Below are positions 38,672 through 47,102 of a stretch of DNA of 64,000 nt, in pieces (within the stretch, counting starts at the first letter, position 1; each line of letters starts with the position of its first letter). The position numbers were made by a program, and so were the translations under genes. The notes below the pieces were generated by a model. It had not been told where the DNA came from. It saw nothing but the letters and a program-made list of their open reading frames with translations, and ran no database searches. Source of the DNA: Nostoc sp. MG11 (GTDB lineage: Bacteria; Cyanobacteriota; Cyanobacteriia; Cyanobacteriales; Nostocaceae); NCBI RefSeq assembly GCF_014904695.1, contig NZ_JACXXN010000001.1, positions 1 through 64,000 of the forward strand, read 5' to 3'.

Positions 38672-39796
38672 ATGAAACAGCACAGTAATTTTGATGAACT
38701 AGTTTCTAGACAATCCAATCACCGCTTGCAACCATTAAATAACTCAGATCTGCACACAAGCAATTCTAGACATTGGTTTAGCCACTTGAAGGTTGGTCAA
38801 AAGATCGGTATCGGGTATGGACTGCTTTTGAGCATCGCCGTACTAGGAACTACCGCTGGTTTTCTGATTGCGGATCACTACAAGTCCAAGGCACAAAAAC
38901 GGGAAGAAGCAGCGATTGAAGAGTTGTATGAAGTCTACCAACTCAAAAGTAGTGTGTTTCGTGTCCGCACCAAGCAACACAAGTTAATTTACTACATGGA
39001 TCGACCAAAGATATGGCAAGAAAAATACACTCAGTTGCTTAAAAATGTTGCTCAAGCCCGCCAAATTTGGTCTGATTTTGGAGCAAACTACAGCATTGAA
39101 AAATCTGCCATATATGATTCTGTAATTGAACAGAAAGCGATTCACCGTTTGTTGCAGACTCATAATGGTTTTAGCGCTTACTTACAGCACACAGAAGCCT
39201 TGTTTCAAGATAATAATCCCAGCAAGTTGTCACCAAACGAAATTAAGACAGCACAAACTCAACTGTTCAATTTCATGCATGGTTCGTCAGTTTTCAAAAT
39301 TGATGATTTTCTCAATGACATAACCAGTCTTGTTGAAGTTACAGCCCAAGAGTATCAGCAAGCAAAACAGGAATTACAAACAGCAGAGAAATTACGCCTG
39401 TATATTATTGGCGCGAGCCTGTCACTATCGATCGCGATCGCCACACTATTAGCAATTTACACCAGTCGCGCCATTGCTCATCCCATTCAAGCAGTTACCC
39501 ACGTTGCTCAACAAGTTACCGAAGAATCTAACTTCGATTTGCAAGCACCTGTCACAACCAATGATGAAGTTGGAATTTTGGCTGCTTCCCTAAATCGTCT
39601 CATTCAGGAAGTTCAGCAACTCATCAAAGCCCAGAAAGATGCTAACGAACAGTTAGAAGTATACAGCCAGGTGCTAGAAAAGAAAGCAAGCGAACGGACG
39701 CGGGAATTAAATGAGAAAAATCGCCGCTTGGAGTTGGCATTAGAGGAATTACGTCGCACTCAAGCACAACTCGTGGAAAGCGAGCAGGGGGAGTAG
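38672..39796 (+). CDS. Truncated membrane sensor, kinase domain missing
   Basis: The 374-residue product has a transmembrane segment near 45-65 (IGIGYGLLLSIAVLGTTAGF), an extracytoplasmic helical sensor, a second membrane helix near 240-260 (LYIIGASLSLSIAIATLLAI), a HAMP domain and a long coiled coil (RTRELNEKNRRLELALEELR). Related kinases continue straight into the HisKA domain after this coil, but here the frame ends in VESEQGE and a stop within a G-rich repeat (GCAGGGGGAGTAGAGGGGCA). The N-terminal half resembles that of the kinase at 24259. The product may be a non-catalytic sensor or a recent pseudogene. Confidence 0.85.
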   Translation: MKQHSNFDELVSRQSNHRLQPLNNSDLHTSNSRHWFSHLKVGQKIGIGYGLLLSIAVLGTTAGFLIADHYKSKAQKREEAAIEELYEVYQLKSSVFRVRTKQHKLIYYMDRPKIWQEKYTQLLKNVAQARQIWSDFGANYSIEKSAIYDSVIEQKAIHRLLQTHNGFSAYLQHTEALFQDNNPSKLSPNEIKTAQTQLFNFMHGSSVFKIDDFLNDITSLVEVTAQEYQQAKQELQTAEKLRLYIIGASLSLSIAIATLLAIYTSRAIAHPIQAVTHVAQQVTEESNFDLQAPVTTNDEVGILAASLNRLIQEVQQLIKAQKDANEQLEVYSQVLEKKASERTRELNEKNRRLELALEELRRTQAQLVESEQGE

Positions 39797-39822
39797 AGGG
39801 GCAGAGGGGCAGGGGGAGAATG
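39783..39822. repeat. G-rich short tandem repeat at the end of the sensor gene
   Basis: The tract consists of GGGGCAGA/GGGGCAGG-type units (AGGGGCAGAGGGGCAGGGGG) like those near 35,795. It supplies the last codons and stop of the truncated sensor. Confidence 0.7.
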
Positions 39823-39870
39823 ATTTTGTAGCTGTAATTTTGGGGATTGGGATAAATAGGACTCGCCGAC

Positions 39871-40041
39871 GAGCCTTTGAACTCCGTTAATGAGTATTGG
39901 AGCTTCATTAACGAGTCTTTGAACTCCGTTAATGAGCCTTTGAACTCCATTAATGAGTCTTTGAACTCCATTAATGAGTCTTTGAGCTTCATTAATGAGT
40001 CTTTGAGCTTCATTAATGAGTCTCTAATACTCGCCGACGAG
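39871..40041. repeat. 21-bp minisatellite, eight units
   Basis: Units start every 21 bases from 39871 to 40018, of the form GAGTCTTTGAACTCCATTAAT with alternation of AACTCC and AGCTTC. The same 13-base sequence ACTCGCCGACGAG marks both ends (from 39861 and about 40029). On the minus strand the array is open and encodes perfect seven-residue repeats such as MKLKDSL, but there is no convincing gene. A copy of the AGGTTGGGTT-family repeat follows at about 40,051-40,079. Within 39,797-40,264 no gene is supported. Confidence 0.85.
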
Positions 40042-40264
40042 ATGTAGGCGTAGGTTGGGTTGAGGAACGAAACCCAACTTAAAATCTCGTTTCTAGGTTA
40101 TATCTGGAAATACCCTTCATTGCCCCTGTGCCTCTTGCCGGGGTTTTCCTCCTGAAAAAATATCATGAGAACTTTCTCATAAAAGTTTCATAAAAGACTC
40201 ATGGAAGATTGAGAAGCTGATCAGTGAGGCATCCATTCACTGAATAATTGAGGGACATTTAGCC

Positions 40265-41557
40265 ATGAAACTGATGGTATATTCCCACGATGGCTTTGGT
40301 CTCGGTAATATTCGCAGAATGCTGGCAATCTGCACTCACTTACTAGATTCGATTCCAGAACTTTCTATATTGGTTGTTTCTGGTTCGCCGATGTTACACA
40401 GCTTTCGTCTGCCGAGAAGACTGGATTATATTAAATTACCCTGCATAAATCGGGGAACATCGGGTGAGTTGTCTGCCAAGTATCTGGGGACAGCAATCGA
40501 TGAAACAGTGAAACTGCGTTCAGAGTTAATTTTATCTGCGATCGCTAATTTTAAACCGGATGTGTTTCTGGTAGACAAAAAACCCTACGGCATCCGCAAT
40601 GAATTAGAGACGGCTATCGAATATCTCAAAACAGAATTACCAGAAACTCCCTTACTTCTGCTGCTGCGTGACATTTTGGATCATCCAGATGTGACAATTC
40701 AAGAATGGCAAAAGCATGGTTATTACGAAGCGATTGAAAGATTTTATGATCGCGTGCTTGTCGTTGGCACTCCAGAAATTTTTGATATCCGCCAAGAATA
40801 TCAACTACCATCAAAAGTGGCACAGAAGGTGCAGTTTTGTGGCTATATCCGCAAAGAACTAGGACGTAAAAGTCCAAATCTCGTTCGTAATGAGTTGCGA
40901 CTTAGCCCAGAAGAAAAGCTGATTTTAGTCACGCCGGGAGGTGGCGAGGATGGCTACAACTTAATTGATACCTATCTATCGAGTTTGGCATTGCTGCCTA
41001 CCTCTCATAAACTCCGAAGTTTAATTATATGTGGCCCGGAAATGCCCTTAAAAGACCAAGCAGCACTGGAGCAAAAGGCGGCTGCATATCCGCAAGTGCA
41101 GATGGTTGAGTTTACCGATGATTTGATGAGCTACATTGCCGCAGCAGATGCAGTAGTGGCAATGGGTGGCTACAATACAACCTGTGAGATTCTCTCAGTG
41201 GGTAAGCCGGCAGTAGTGATACCCAGAATTAAACCATCTCAAGAACAATGGATGCGAGCAGAACATTTAACAAAACTGGGGGTTTTGGCAGCTATTCATC
41301 CAGATAATTTGACACCTGATATATTACTGCGATCGCTCCTACAACAACTCAATACTCCGCAACATAAGATTTCTACTCCGACAATTGATTTGAATGCATT
41401 GCCCCAAATTAGTCAATACATTTCTACCTTACTAGTAAAAAAAAAAGAGCGTGGTTCCATTTGGCAAAACCTATCAGCCACCGGAACAATTAAGGGATTT
41501 AGAAATAGTTGCGATCATCTAAATAAAAACAAATTTACAGAGGTAAAGTTGCCATGA
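40265..41557 (+). CDS. MurG-like glycosyltransferase (GT28 fold)
   Basis: The 430-residue protein is a GT-B glycosyltransferase. Its start (MVYSHDGFGLGNIRRMLAIC) has the Gly-rich loop of the acceptor domain, and the C-terminal part has LVTPGGGEDGYNLI and the sugar-nucleotide signature VVAMGGYNTTCEILSVGKPA with E-Q later. This is the Glyco_tran_28_C pattern. It may act at the inner face of the membrane on a lipid- or small-molecule-linked acceptor. The stop overlaps the ATG of the next, distantly homologous glycosyltransferase by four bases, so the pair is coupled and may form a heteromer. A long C-terminal basic tail is unusual. Confidence 0.85.
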   Translation: MKLMVYSHDGFGLGNIRRMLAICTHLLDSIPELSILVVSGSPMLHSFRLPRRLDYIKLPCINRGTSGELSAKYLGTAIDETVKLRSELILSAIANFKPDVFLVDKKPYGIRNELETAIEYLKTELPETPLLLLLRDILDHPDVTIQEWQKHGYYEAIERFYDRVLVVGTPEIFDIRQEYQLPSKVAQKVQFCGYIRKELGRKSPNLVRNELRLSPEEKLILVTPGGGEDGYNLIDTYLSSLALLPTSHKLRSLIICGPEMPLKDQAALEQKAAAYPQVQMVEFTDDLMSYIAAADAVVAMGGYNTTCEILSVGKPAVVIPRIKPSQEQWMRAEHLTKLGVLAAIHPDNLTPDILLRSLLQQLNTPQHKISTPTIDLNALPQISQYISTLLVKKKERGSIWQNLSATGTIKGFRNSCDHLNKNKFTEVKLP

Positions 41558-42741
41558 AACGTCTGATGTTTTACTGCCAACATATTTTGGGTATGGGTCA
41601 TCTGGTTCGCAGCATGGAAATTGTCCGTGGTTTAACCAAAGACTTTCAAATTTGTTTTATTAATGGTGGTGAAATAATTAAAGAATTTGAGTTTCCGGCT
41701 GGTGTTGAAATCATCAATTTACCTGCAATTAAAACCGACTCAGAATTTGAAGAACTACAAGTAGTAGATGATATCTTTAGTCTCACCGAAGCCAAAGAAA
41801 TCAGAAAAAATCAACTCCTGAAAATATTTGATCAGTTTCAGCCTGATATCTTAATGATTGAGTTATTCCCCTTTGGTAGACGACGCTTTTCTTTTGAATT
41901 AATTCCCTTACTAGAACGGGCAAAGTCAAATGAAAGCTCAACCAAAGTTGTTTCTAGCCTGCGAGATATTGTAGTTACTAAACAACATAAGCAGGCGAAA
42001 CACGAAGAAAAAGTTTGCAACTTAATCAACCAATACTTTGACCTGTTATTGGTTCACGGTGATCCTGAATTTGTTCCCTTAGAAGAAACCTTCTCTAGAG
42101 TCAGTGACCTCAAGTGTGCAGTACATTACACCGGATATGTAGTACAAGAACCTCCGATGCATCCTGTGCTTACTGACGAAGAAAAGGAATTGATTAACTC
42201 TGATAAACCCCTCATACTAGTCAGCGTCGGAGGTGGTAGATTTGGTCATGAATTGCTTGATTGTGTAGTAAAAACAGCTCCCTGGCTAGAAAAAAAATTG
42301 CCGCACAATATTCAAGTTTTCACTGGCCCCTTCATGCCAGAAGACAAATTTAATCAACTGCAAGCAATGGCAAGAGATAGCAAAAATATTCGTATTGGAC
42401 GCTACACACCTTACTTGCTGAGTTACATGAAAAAAGCAGAACTTTCTATAAGTATGTCTGGCTACAACACCACGATGAATATTTTAACTACAGGTGTACG
42501 AGCCATGATTCTTCCCTTTACAGGAAACCAAGACAGAGAACAAACTATTAGAGCAGAGAAGTTAAGTGATTTAGGAGTTGTTAGACTTCTCAATCCTAAT
42601 GATTTGCAACCAGATTACTTGGCCTTAAAAATCATCAATTACCTTCAATATCAACCCAATAAAATTAACTTTGATTTCGCCGGAGTTGAGAAGACAGCCA
42701 GCCTGTTAAAAGCTCTAGCGGTCAAGCAAAAAGTAGCTTAA
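41554..42741 (+). CDS. Second MurG-like glycosyltransferase (GT28 fold)
   Basis: The 395-residue protein shares the layout of the preceding gene: the start MFYCQHILGMGHLVRSMEIV, the linker strand LILVSVGGGRFGHELLDCVV and the sugar-nucleotide region LSISMSGYNTTMNILTTGVR, followed by GNQDREQTIRAEKL. It begins inside the stop of its neighbour (ATGA). Two different but related transferases in tandem suggest either two successive sugars or a catalytic and a regulatory subunit, as in the Alg13/Alg14 type. The donor and acceptor are unknown. Confidence 0.85.
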   Translation: MKRLMFYCQHILGMGHLVRSMEIVRGLTKDFQICFINGGEIIKEFEFPAGVEIINLPAIKTDSEFEELQVVDDIFSLTEAKEIRKNQLLKIFDQFQPDILMIELFPFGRRRFSFELIPLLERAKSNESSTKVVSSLRDIVVTKQHKQAKHEEKVCNLINQYFDLLLVHGDPEFVPLEETFSRVSDLKCAVHYTGYVVQEPPMHPVLTDEEKELINSDKPLILVSVGGGRFGHELLDCVVKTAPWLEKKLPHNIQVFTGPFMPEDKFNQLQAMARDSKNIRIGRYTPYLLSYMKKAELSISMSGYNTTMNILTTGVRAMILPFTGNQDREQTIRAEKLSDLGVVRLLNPNDLQPDYLALKIINYLQYQPNKINFDFAGVEKTASLLKALAVKQKVA

Positions 42742-42879
42742 TACAGTATTGCCTAATTTCATAACACCTCAAGCTTTACCAACTTCCTATTTCTCTCTCT
42801 GCGCCTCCGCGTCTCTGCGTGAGATTTTCATAATCTAACTCAGCAACACTAGACTTTCTCCTCACAGAAAAATACAATC

Positions 42880-44091
42880 ATGGATAAAACAAAAATTTGC
42901 ATTACCACACTTGAATATCCACCTGATATTGGCGGAGTTGGTGAGTCAGTACATCGAATTTCCAAAATGCTGATTGACAGTGGCTATGAAGTCCACGTTG
43001 CGGTTTTTCGCTCGAAACAACGGCTAGTTTCTGATGGAAGCCGCAGACGAGCAAGTTGCACAACAATGTTTCAAGATGGTGTATTTGTACATCGGATTAA
43101 ATCAGCAGTTCGTGAAAATGTCACAGAAATTCAAGACTTTTTTAGTGACGTTTATTTTCAACTAAAATGCCTGCATCAAAAATATAACTTTGACCTTTTT
43201 CATGCCTTTTTCATGAATGAAACAGGGTATGTGACGACACTTTTAGCAAAAGAAAATGATGTTCCGGTAATCAATAGCGTTCGCGGTAGCGACTTGCATA
43301 AGCATATTTTCAATCCCAAGAACCATGCTCAAATAACATGGATTTTAGAAAATTCTGCTTGGGTGACATTTGTGAGTCGGGACTTGCAAAAAAGAGCTAG
43401 TGTCATTGCTCCGAGTGTGAAGTTAAAATCATCAGCTTTCTGGAATTCCATTGCACCTATCAACTTTGAGCAACTCCCTACCCCACCTCTAGTTAACGAA
43501 TTACCAGGTATCGTTATCGGTTCATCAGGTAGGTTCCGAGACAAAAAGGGAATTGAATTTCTCCTTGACGCTTGCGCCGAATTAAGCAAAGAGTTAGATT
43601 TAACACTTTTGCTCATAGGTGATTTTGTGGAGAAAGAACGAGAATACTGGGAGCAACAAGTAGAACAAAGTGGAATTGGTAATCGCCTCCGCATCACGGG
43701 AATCACCACTCGCCAAGAAGCCTTAGCTTATCTGCCCCACTTGGATATTTTCGTGATTCCCTCACTGCATGACGGTTGTCCGAATACCCTCTTAGAAGCG
43801 ATGCTAGCGAGTCGAGCAATAATTGGCACTCGTGTAGATGCGATCGCGGAAATCCTAGAAGATGGCGTAAACGGTTTGCTAGTCAACCCTGGCAGTACAG
43901 AAGAATTAACTGCTTCACTCCGATATCTAGCAACTCAACCAGAACTGCGGCCAAAGTTGGGTGCAGCAGCAAAAACAAAAGTAACTCAGCAGCTTGCCCC
44001 ATCAGTAGAATACCAAAACTGGATCAACGTTTATCAACGAGTCTTAATCACATCTAAATCAGTTTTGTTAGGCGAAATATCTCTCGTTTAA
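42880..44091 (+). CDS. Family 4 glycosyltransferase
   Basis: The 403-residue protein has the GT4 layout: the N-terminal CITTLEYPPDIGGVGESVHR, a middle linker, then SSGRFRDKKGIEFLLDACAE and the C-terminal signature FVIPSLHDGCPNTLLEAMLA, with the E-x7-E motif seen here as HDGCPNTLLEAM. GT4 enzymes retain the anomeric configuration and usually transfer from nucleotide sugars to a growing glycan. It follows the two MurG-like genes after a 138-base gap containing a CGCCTCCGCGTCTCTGCGTG repeat. Confidence 0.9.
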   Translation: MDKTKICITTLEYPPDIGGVGESVHRISKMLIDSGYEVHVAVFRSKQRLVSDGSRRRASCTTMFQDGVFVHRIKSAVRENVTEIQDFFSDVYFQLKCLHQKYNFDLFHAFFMNETGYVTTLLAKENDVPVINSVRGSDLHKHIFNPKNHAQITWILENSAWVTFVSRDLQKRASVIAPSVKLKSSAFWNSIAPINFEQLPTPPLVNELPGIVIGSSGRFRDKKGIEFLLDACAELSKELDLTLLLIGDFVEKEREYWEQQVEQSGIGNRLRITGITTRQEALAYLPHLDIFVIPSLHDGCPNTLLEAMLASRAIIGTRVDAIAEILEDGVNGLLVNPGSTEELTASLRYLATQPELRPKLGAAAKTKVTQQLAPSVEYQNWINVYQRVLITSKSVLLGEISLV

Positions 44092-44196
44092 TCTCCTCAC
44101 TCTGCGTTCACCGCGTCTCTGCGGTTCGCTATTTATTTAACCGCAGAAACGCAGAGATAACAGAGAAATTCATTTCTTAAAAACAGAATTTAAACC

Positions 44197-45192
44197 ATGA
44201 ACAAACCACAAATCATCATAATTGTTTCGCAGCGTGAGCGATTCAGTTTTACCCGCGAATCGCTAGAAAGCATTTACGAAAATACTCAACTACCTTTCTC
44301 CCTAATTTATGTAGATGGCGGTTCACCCCGCCCCATCCGGCGCTACCTAGAAGAACAAGCGCAAGAAAAAGGATTCCAGCTAATCCGCACAGAACACTAC
44401 CTTTCACCCAATCAAGCCCGCAATTTGGGTTTACAACAAGTTGATAGCAAGTATTTAGTTTTTATTGACAACGATGTGATTGTCAGTCCAGGTTGGCTAA
44501 ACTCGTTACTCCAATGCACTGAAGAAACAAAAGCGACTGTAGTCTGTCCGCTTACCTGTATTGGCAAGCCTTTGGGGGAAACAATACATCTGGCGGGTGG
44601 CGAAGCTCATATTTTTGTGGAGCCACAGGAAACTGGAGTCAAGCGACGAGTCCATGAAAAACACTACTTTGTGAACCGAAAAGTTGCGGAAGTACGCGAT
44701 CAACTTCATCGTCAACAATGCGAATTTGCCGAGTTTCATTGTATGTTGGTTCGCGCTGAGATCTTCCAACGAATCGGGCTATTAGATGAGGGTTTGCTGA
44801 GTACGCGAGAACACATCGATTTTTGTATGACGGTGGCTGAGGCGGGAGGTACTTTTTACTGTGAACCAGCTTCGGTAGTTACCTATGTACCAGGATTGAA
44901 ATTTGAATTACCAGAACTAGCATTTTTTATGCTGCGCTGGAGCGATGCTTGGGAAATTGCCAGTTTAGAATATTTCTCGCAAAAGTGGGATTTGACAATC
45001 AAAGACAAGTATTTCAAGAAGCGCTATAAGCGGATGGGGCATCGTCGTCATCAGGGATTTTTGAAGCCGCTGCTGAGTCGTCTTACTTTTGAGCAAAACC
45101 CTTTGTGGTTAGAGAAAATGGCGATCGCTCTCGAAAAGAAATTAAATCAGTATATTAGCGATCACTATACTCAAAACCAAAATAATTCGTAA
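44197..45192 (+). CDS. Family 2 glycosyltransferase
   Basis: The 331-residue protein has a GT-A fold. The start IIIIVSQRERFSFTRESLES is followed by SLIYVDGGSPRPIRRYLEE, the acceptor-side helix LSPNQARNLGLQQV, and the metal-binding DxD as VFIDNDVIVSPGWL. GT2 enzymes invert the anomeric carbon. No transmembrane helix is present, so it is a cytoplasmic or peripheral enzyme. It lies within the co-directional glycosyltransferase set, in front of the exporter gene. A TCTCTGCGGTTCGC/GCAGAAACGCAGAGA palindrome at 44,118-44,158 precedes it. Confidence 0.9.
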   Translation: MNKPQIIIIVSQRERFSFTRESLESIYENTQLPFSLIYVDGGSPRPIRRYLEEQAQEKGFQLIRTEHYLSPNQARNLGLQQVDSKYLVFIDNDVIVSPGWLNSLLQCTEETKATVVCPLTCIGKPLGETIHLAGGEAHIFVEPQETGVKRRVHEKHYFVNRKVAEVRDQLHRQQCEFAEFHCMLVRAEIFQRIGLLDEGLLSTREHIDFCMTVAEAGGTFYCEPASVVTYVPGLKFELPELAFFMLRWSDAWEIASLEYFSQKWDLTIKDKYFKKRYKRMGHRRHQGFLKPLLSRLTFEQNPLWLEKMAIALEKKLNQYISDHYTQNQNNS

Positions 45193-45245
45193 TTCGTAAT
45201 TTTTGAAAGTCAGTTTTGGTGTGGGTTTTGGAGAATTGGTATGAT

Positions 45246-47102
45246 ATGGCGCATCGAGATCCCAAAAGTCTGAAAGCTGCTTTACCGGGAATTGTGCGGA
45301 TTTTGCGGCGGTTTGCGCCCCAGATGGGCAAACAAAAGGCGCTATTAATTGTGTCTTTTGTGGCACTAATGGCTGAGATTATCTTGCATCTTTTAGAACC
45401 CTGGCCATTAAAGTTTATCTTTGACTACATTCTTGTACCTGGTTTTCGTTCTCAATCCTTGGGGATTCACCTACTTGCAGAACTCAGTCCATTTGCCCTA
45501 TTAACAGGCTTGACATTAGGGTTAGTAGCGATCGCTTTACTTCGCGCCACTGCTGCTTACTTCAGCGTGGTGGGGATGGCGCTGGCAGCTAGCAATGTGT
45601 TAACTGAGATTCGCTCTGAGCTTTATAGTCATCTCCAGAGCCTTTCTTTGTCATTTCACCACAAAGCCAAGGGTGGCGACTTAATTACCCGTGTTGCCTC
45701 GGATATTGAGCGACTACGGGAAGTTACGGTAATGGCGGTATTGCCCTTAATTGCCCACTCCCTCACCCTATTCGGCATGATTTTTGTCATGTTCTGGCTA
45801 CATTGGGAATTGGCATTGATTGCTGCTGCCGTGTTTCCTCTGTTTATCTTCTTTACTATGCGCTTGACAAAACGCATCCGGCAAGTAGTGCGATCGCAGC
45901 GTCAGCGTGAAGGTGCAATGGCTGCTACAGCAGCAGAGTCCATCGGGGCAATCAAGGTTGTTCAGGCGCTCTCTCTGCAAGATATGCTGGAGCATACCTT
46001 TTCCAGCCATAACCGCCAAAGCTTAAAAGAAAGTGCCAAAGCGCAAAAACTGGCAGCAGGTTTAGAGCGGGTGGTGGAATTGCTAGTTGGGATTGCCACT
46101 GCCTTAGTGTTATGGCGGGGTGTGCAGTTGGTATTGGGAAAAGCCATCACACCTGGGGATTTGCTGGTATTTGTCAACTATCTGAGAATTGCCTTTAAGC
46201 CAATGCGGCAGCTTGCCAAGTATACCGGGCAAATTGCAAAAGCTACTGCTTCCGGTGAGCGCATCTTGGATGTGCTGGACACCGTACCCGACATCCGTGA
46301 TGCGCGAGGGGCAATGGATGCACCGTCTTTACAGGGAGGTGTGCGGTTTGAAAATGTTACCTTTGCTTATGAACCAAAAAAGGGAATTTTACAGAACGTC
46401 AGCTTTGAGGTGCAACCAGGTCAACGCGTTGCCTTGGTGGGGCCGTCTGGTGGCGGTAAATCAACTCTGGTAAGTCTGCTATTGCGCCTTTATGACCCAT
46501 TGGAAGGACGGATTTTAGTTGATGGTCACGACCTGCGCGAGTACAAGCTGCAATCTATCCGGCAGCAAATCAGCGTGGTGTTACAAGATACCATCTTGTT
46601 TGCCGCCAGTGTCAAAGATAATATTGCTTATGGTTGTTTGGGAGCTTCTGACCAAGCAATTGAACGCGCTGCTCGCCTGGCAAATGCCCACGATTTCATC
46701 ATGGCAATGCCTGAAGGCTACGAGACTATTCTAGGTGAGAGAGGGGCGACGCTTTCAGGGGGACAACGGCAGAGAATTTCCATTGCTCGCGCTGCCATTC
46801 GTCAAGCTGCGATTGCAATTTTGGATGAGCCTACCACTGGCTTAGACAACGAAAACGAACACGCCGTCAACGAAGCACTGGAACGTTTGACTCAAGAATG
46901 CACGACCTTTTTAGTTTCTCACAACCTTAAAGCCGTTGAACAAGCTGACTTGATTCTCTACATCGAAGGTGGACAAATCTTAGAGCGGGGTACGCACAAG
47001 GAACTGCTGCGCCTAGGTGGACGATACGCCGCGATGTATGCCTTGAAATCTGCGATTAGCGGAAATTCCCGCGAGGATGATATGTATGCAGTTGAAGCTT
47101 GA
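45246..47102 (+). CDS. MsbA-like ABC exporter (fused permease and ATPase)
   Basis: The 618-residue half-transporter has six membrane helices in about 35-310 and a C-terminal ATPase. Walker A is GPSGGGKSTL near 398, the Q-loop is in QQISVVLQDTILFAAS, the signature LSGGQRQRISIARA is near 502, and Walker B is AILDEPTTGLD. Such MsbA/PglK-like exporters flip lipid-linked saccharides or lipids across the inner membrane. Its place among four glycosyltransferase genes makes a glycoconjugate the probable cargo. The next gene overlaps its end by 17 bases. I chose ATG 45246. Confidence 0.92.
   Translation: MAHRDPKSLKAALPGIVRILRRFAPQMGKQKALLIVSFVALMAEIILHLLEPWPLKFIFDYILVPGFRSQSLGIHLLAELSPFALLTGLTLGLVAIALLRATAAYFSVVGMALAASNVLTEIRSELYSHLQSLSLSFHHKAKGGDLITRVASDIERLREVTVMAVLPLIAHSLTLFGMIFVMFWLHWELALIAAAVFPLFIFFTMRLTKRIRQVVRSQRQREGAMAATAAESIGAIKVVQALSLQDMLEHTFSSHNRQSLKESAKAQKLAAGLERVVELLVGIATALVLWRGVQLVLGKAITPGDLLVFVNYLRIAFKPMRQLAKYTGQIAKATASGERILDVLDTVPDIRDARGAMDAPSLQGGVRFENVTFAYEPKKGILQNVSFEVQPGQRVALVGPSGGGKSTLVSLLLRLYDPLEGRILVDGHDLREYKLQSIRQQISVVLQDTILFAASVKDNIAYGCLGASDQAIERAARLANAHDFIMAMPEGYETILGERGATLSGGQRQRISIARAAIRQAAIAILDEPTTGLDNENEHAVNEALERLTQECTTFLVSHNLKAVEQADLILYIEGGQILERGTHKELLRLGGRYAAMYALKSAISGNSREDDMYAVEA

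Noticed and set aside
39642-40013. 123-codon minus-strand frame with heptad repeats
   Set aside because: Only the repeat part looks protein-like; the rest is antisense to the sensor gene and G-rich repeat. Kept as an observation on the repeat, not as a gene.
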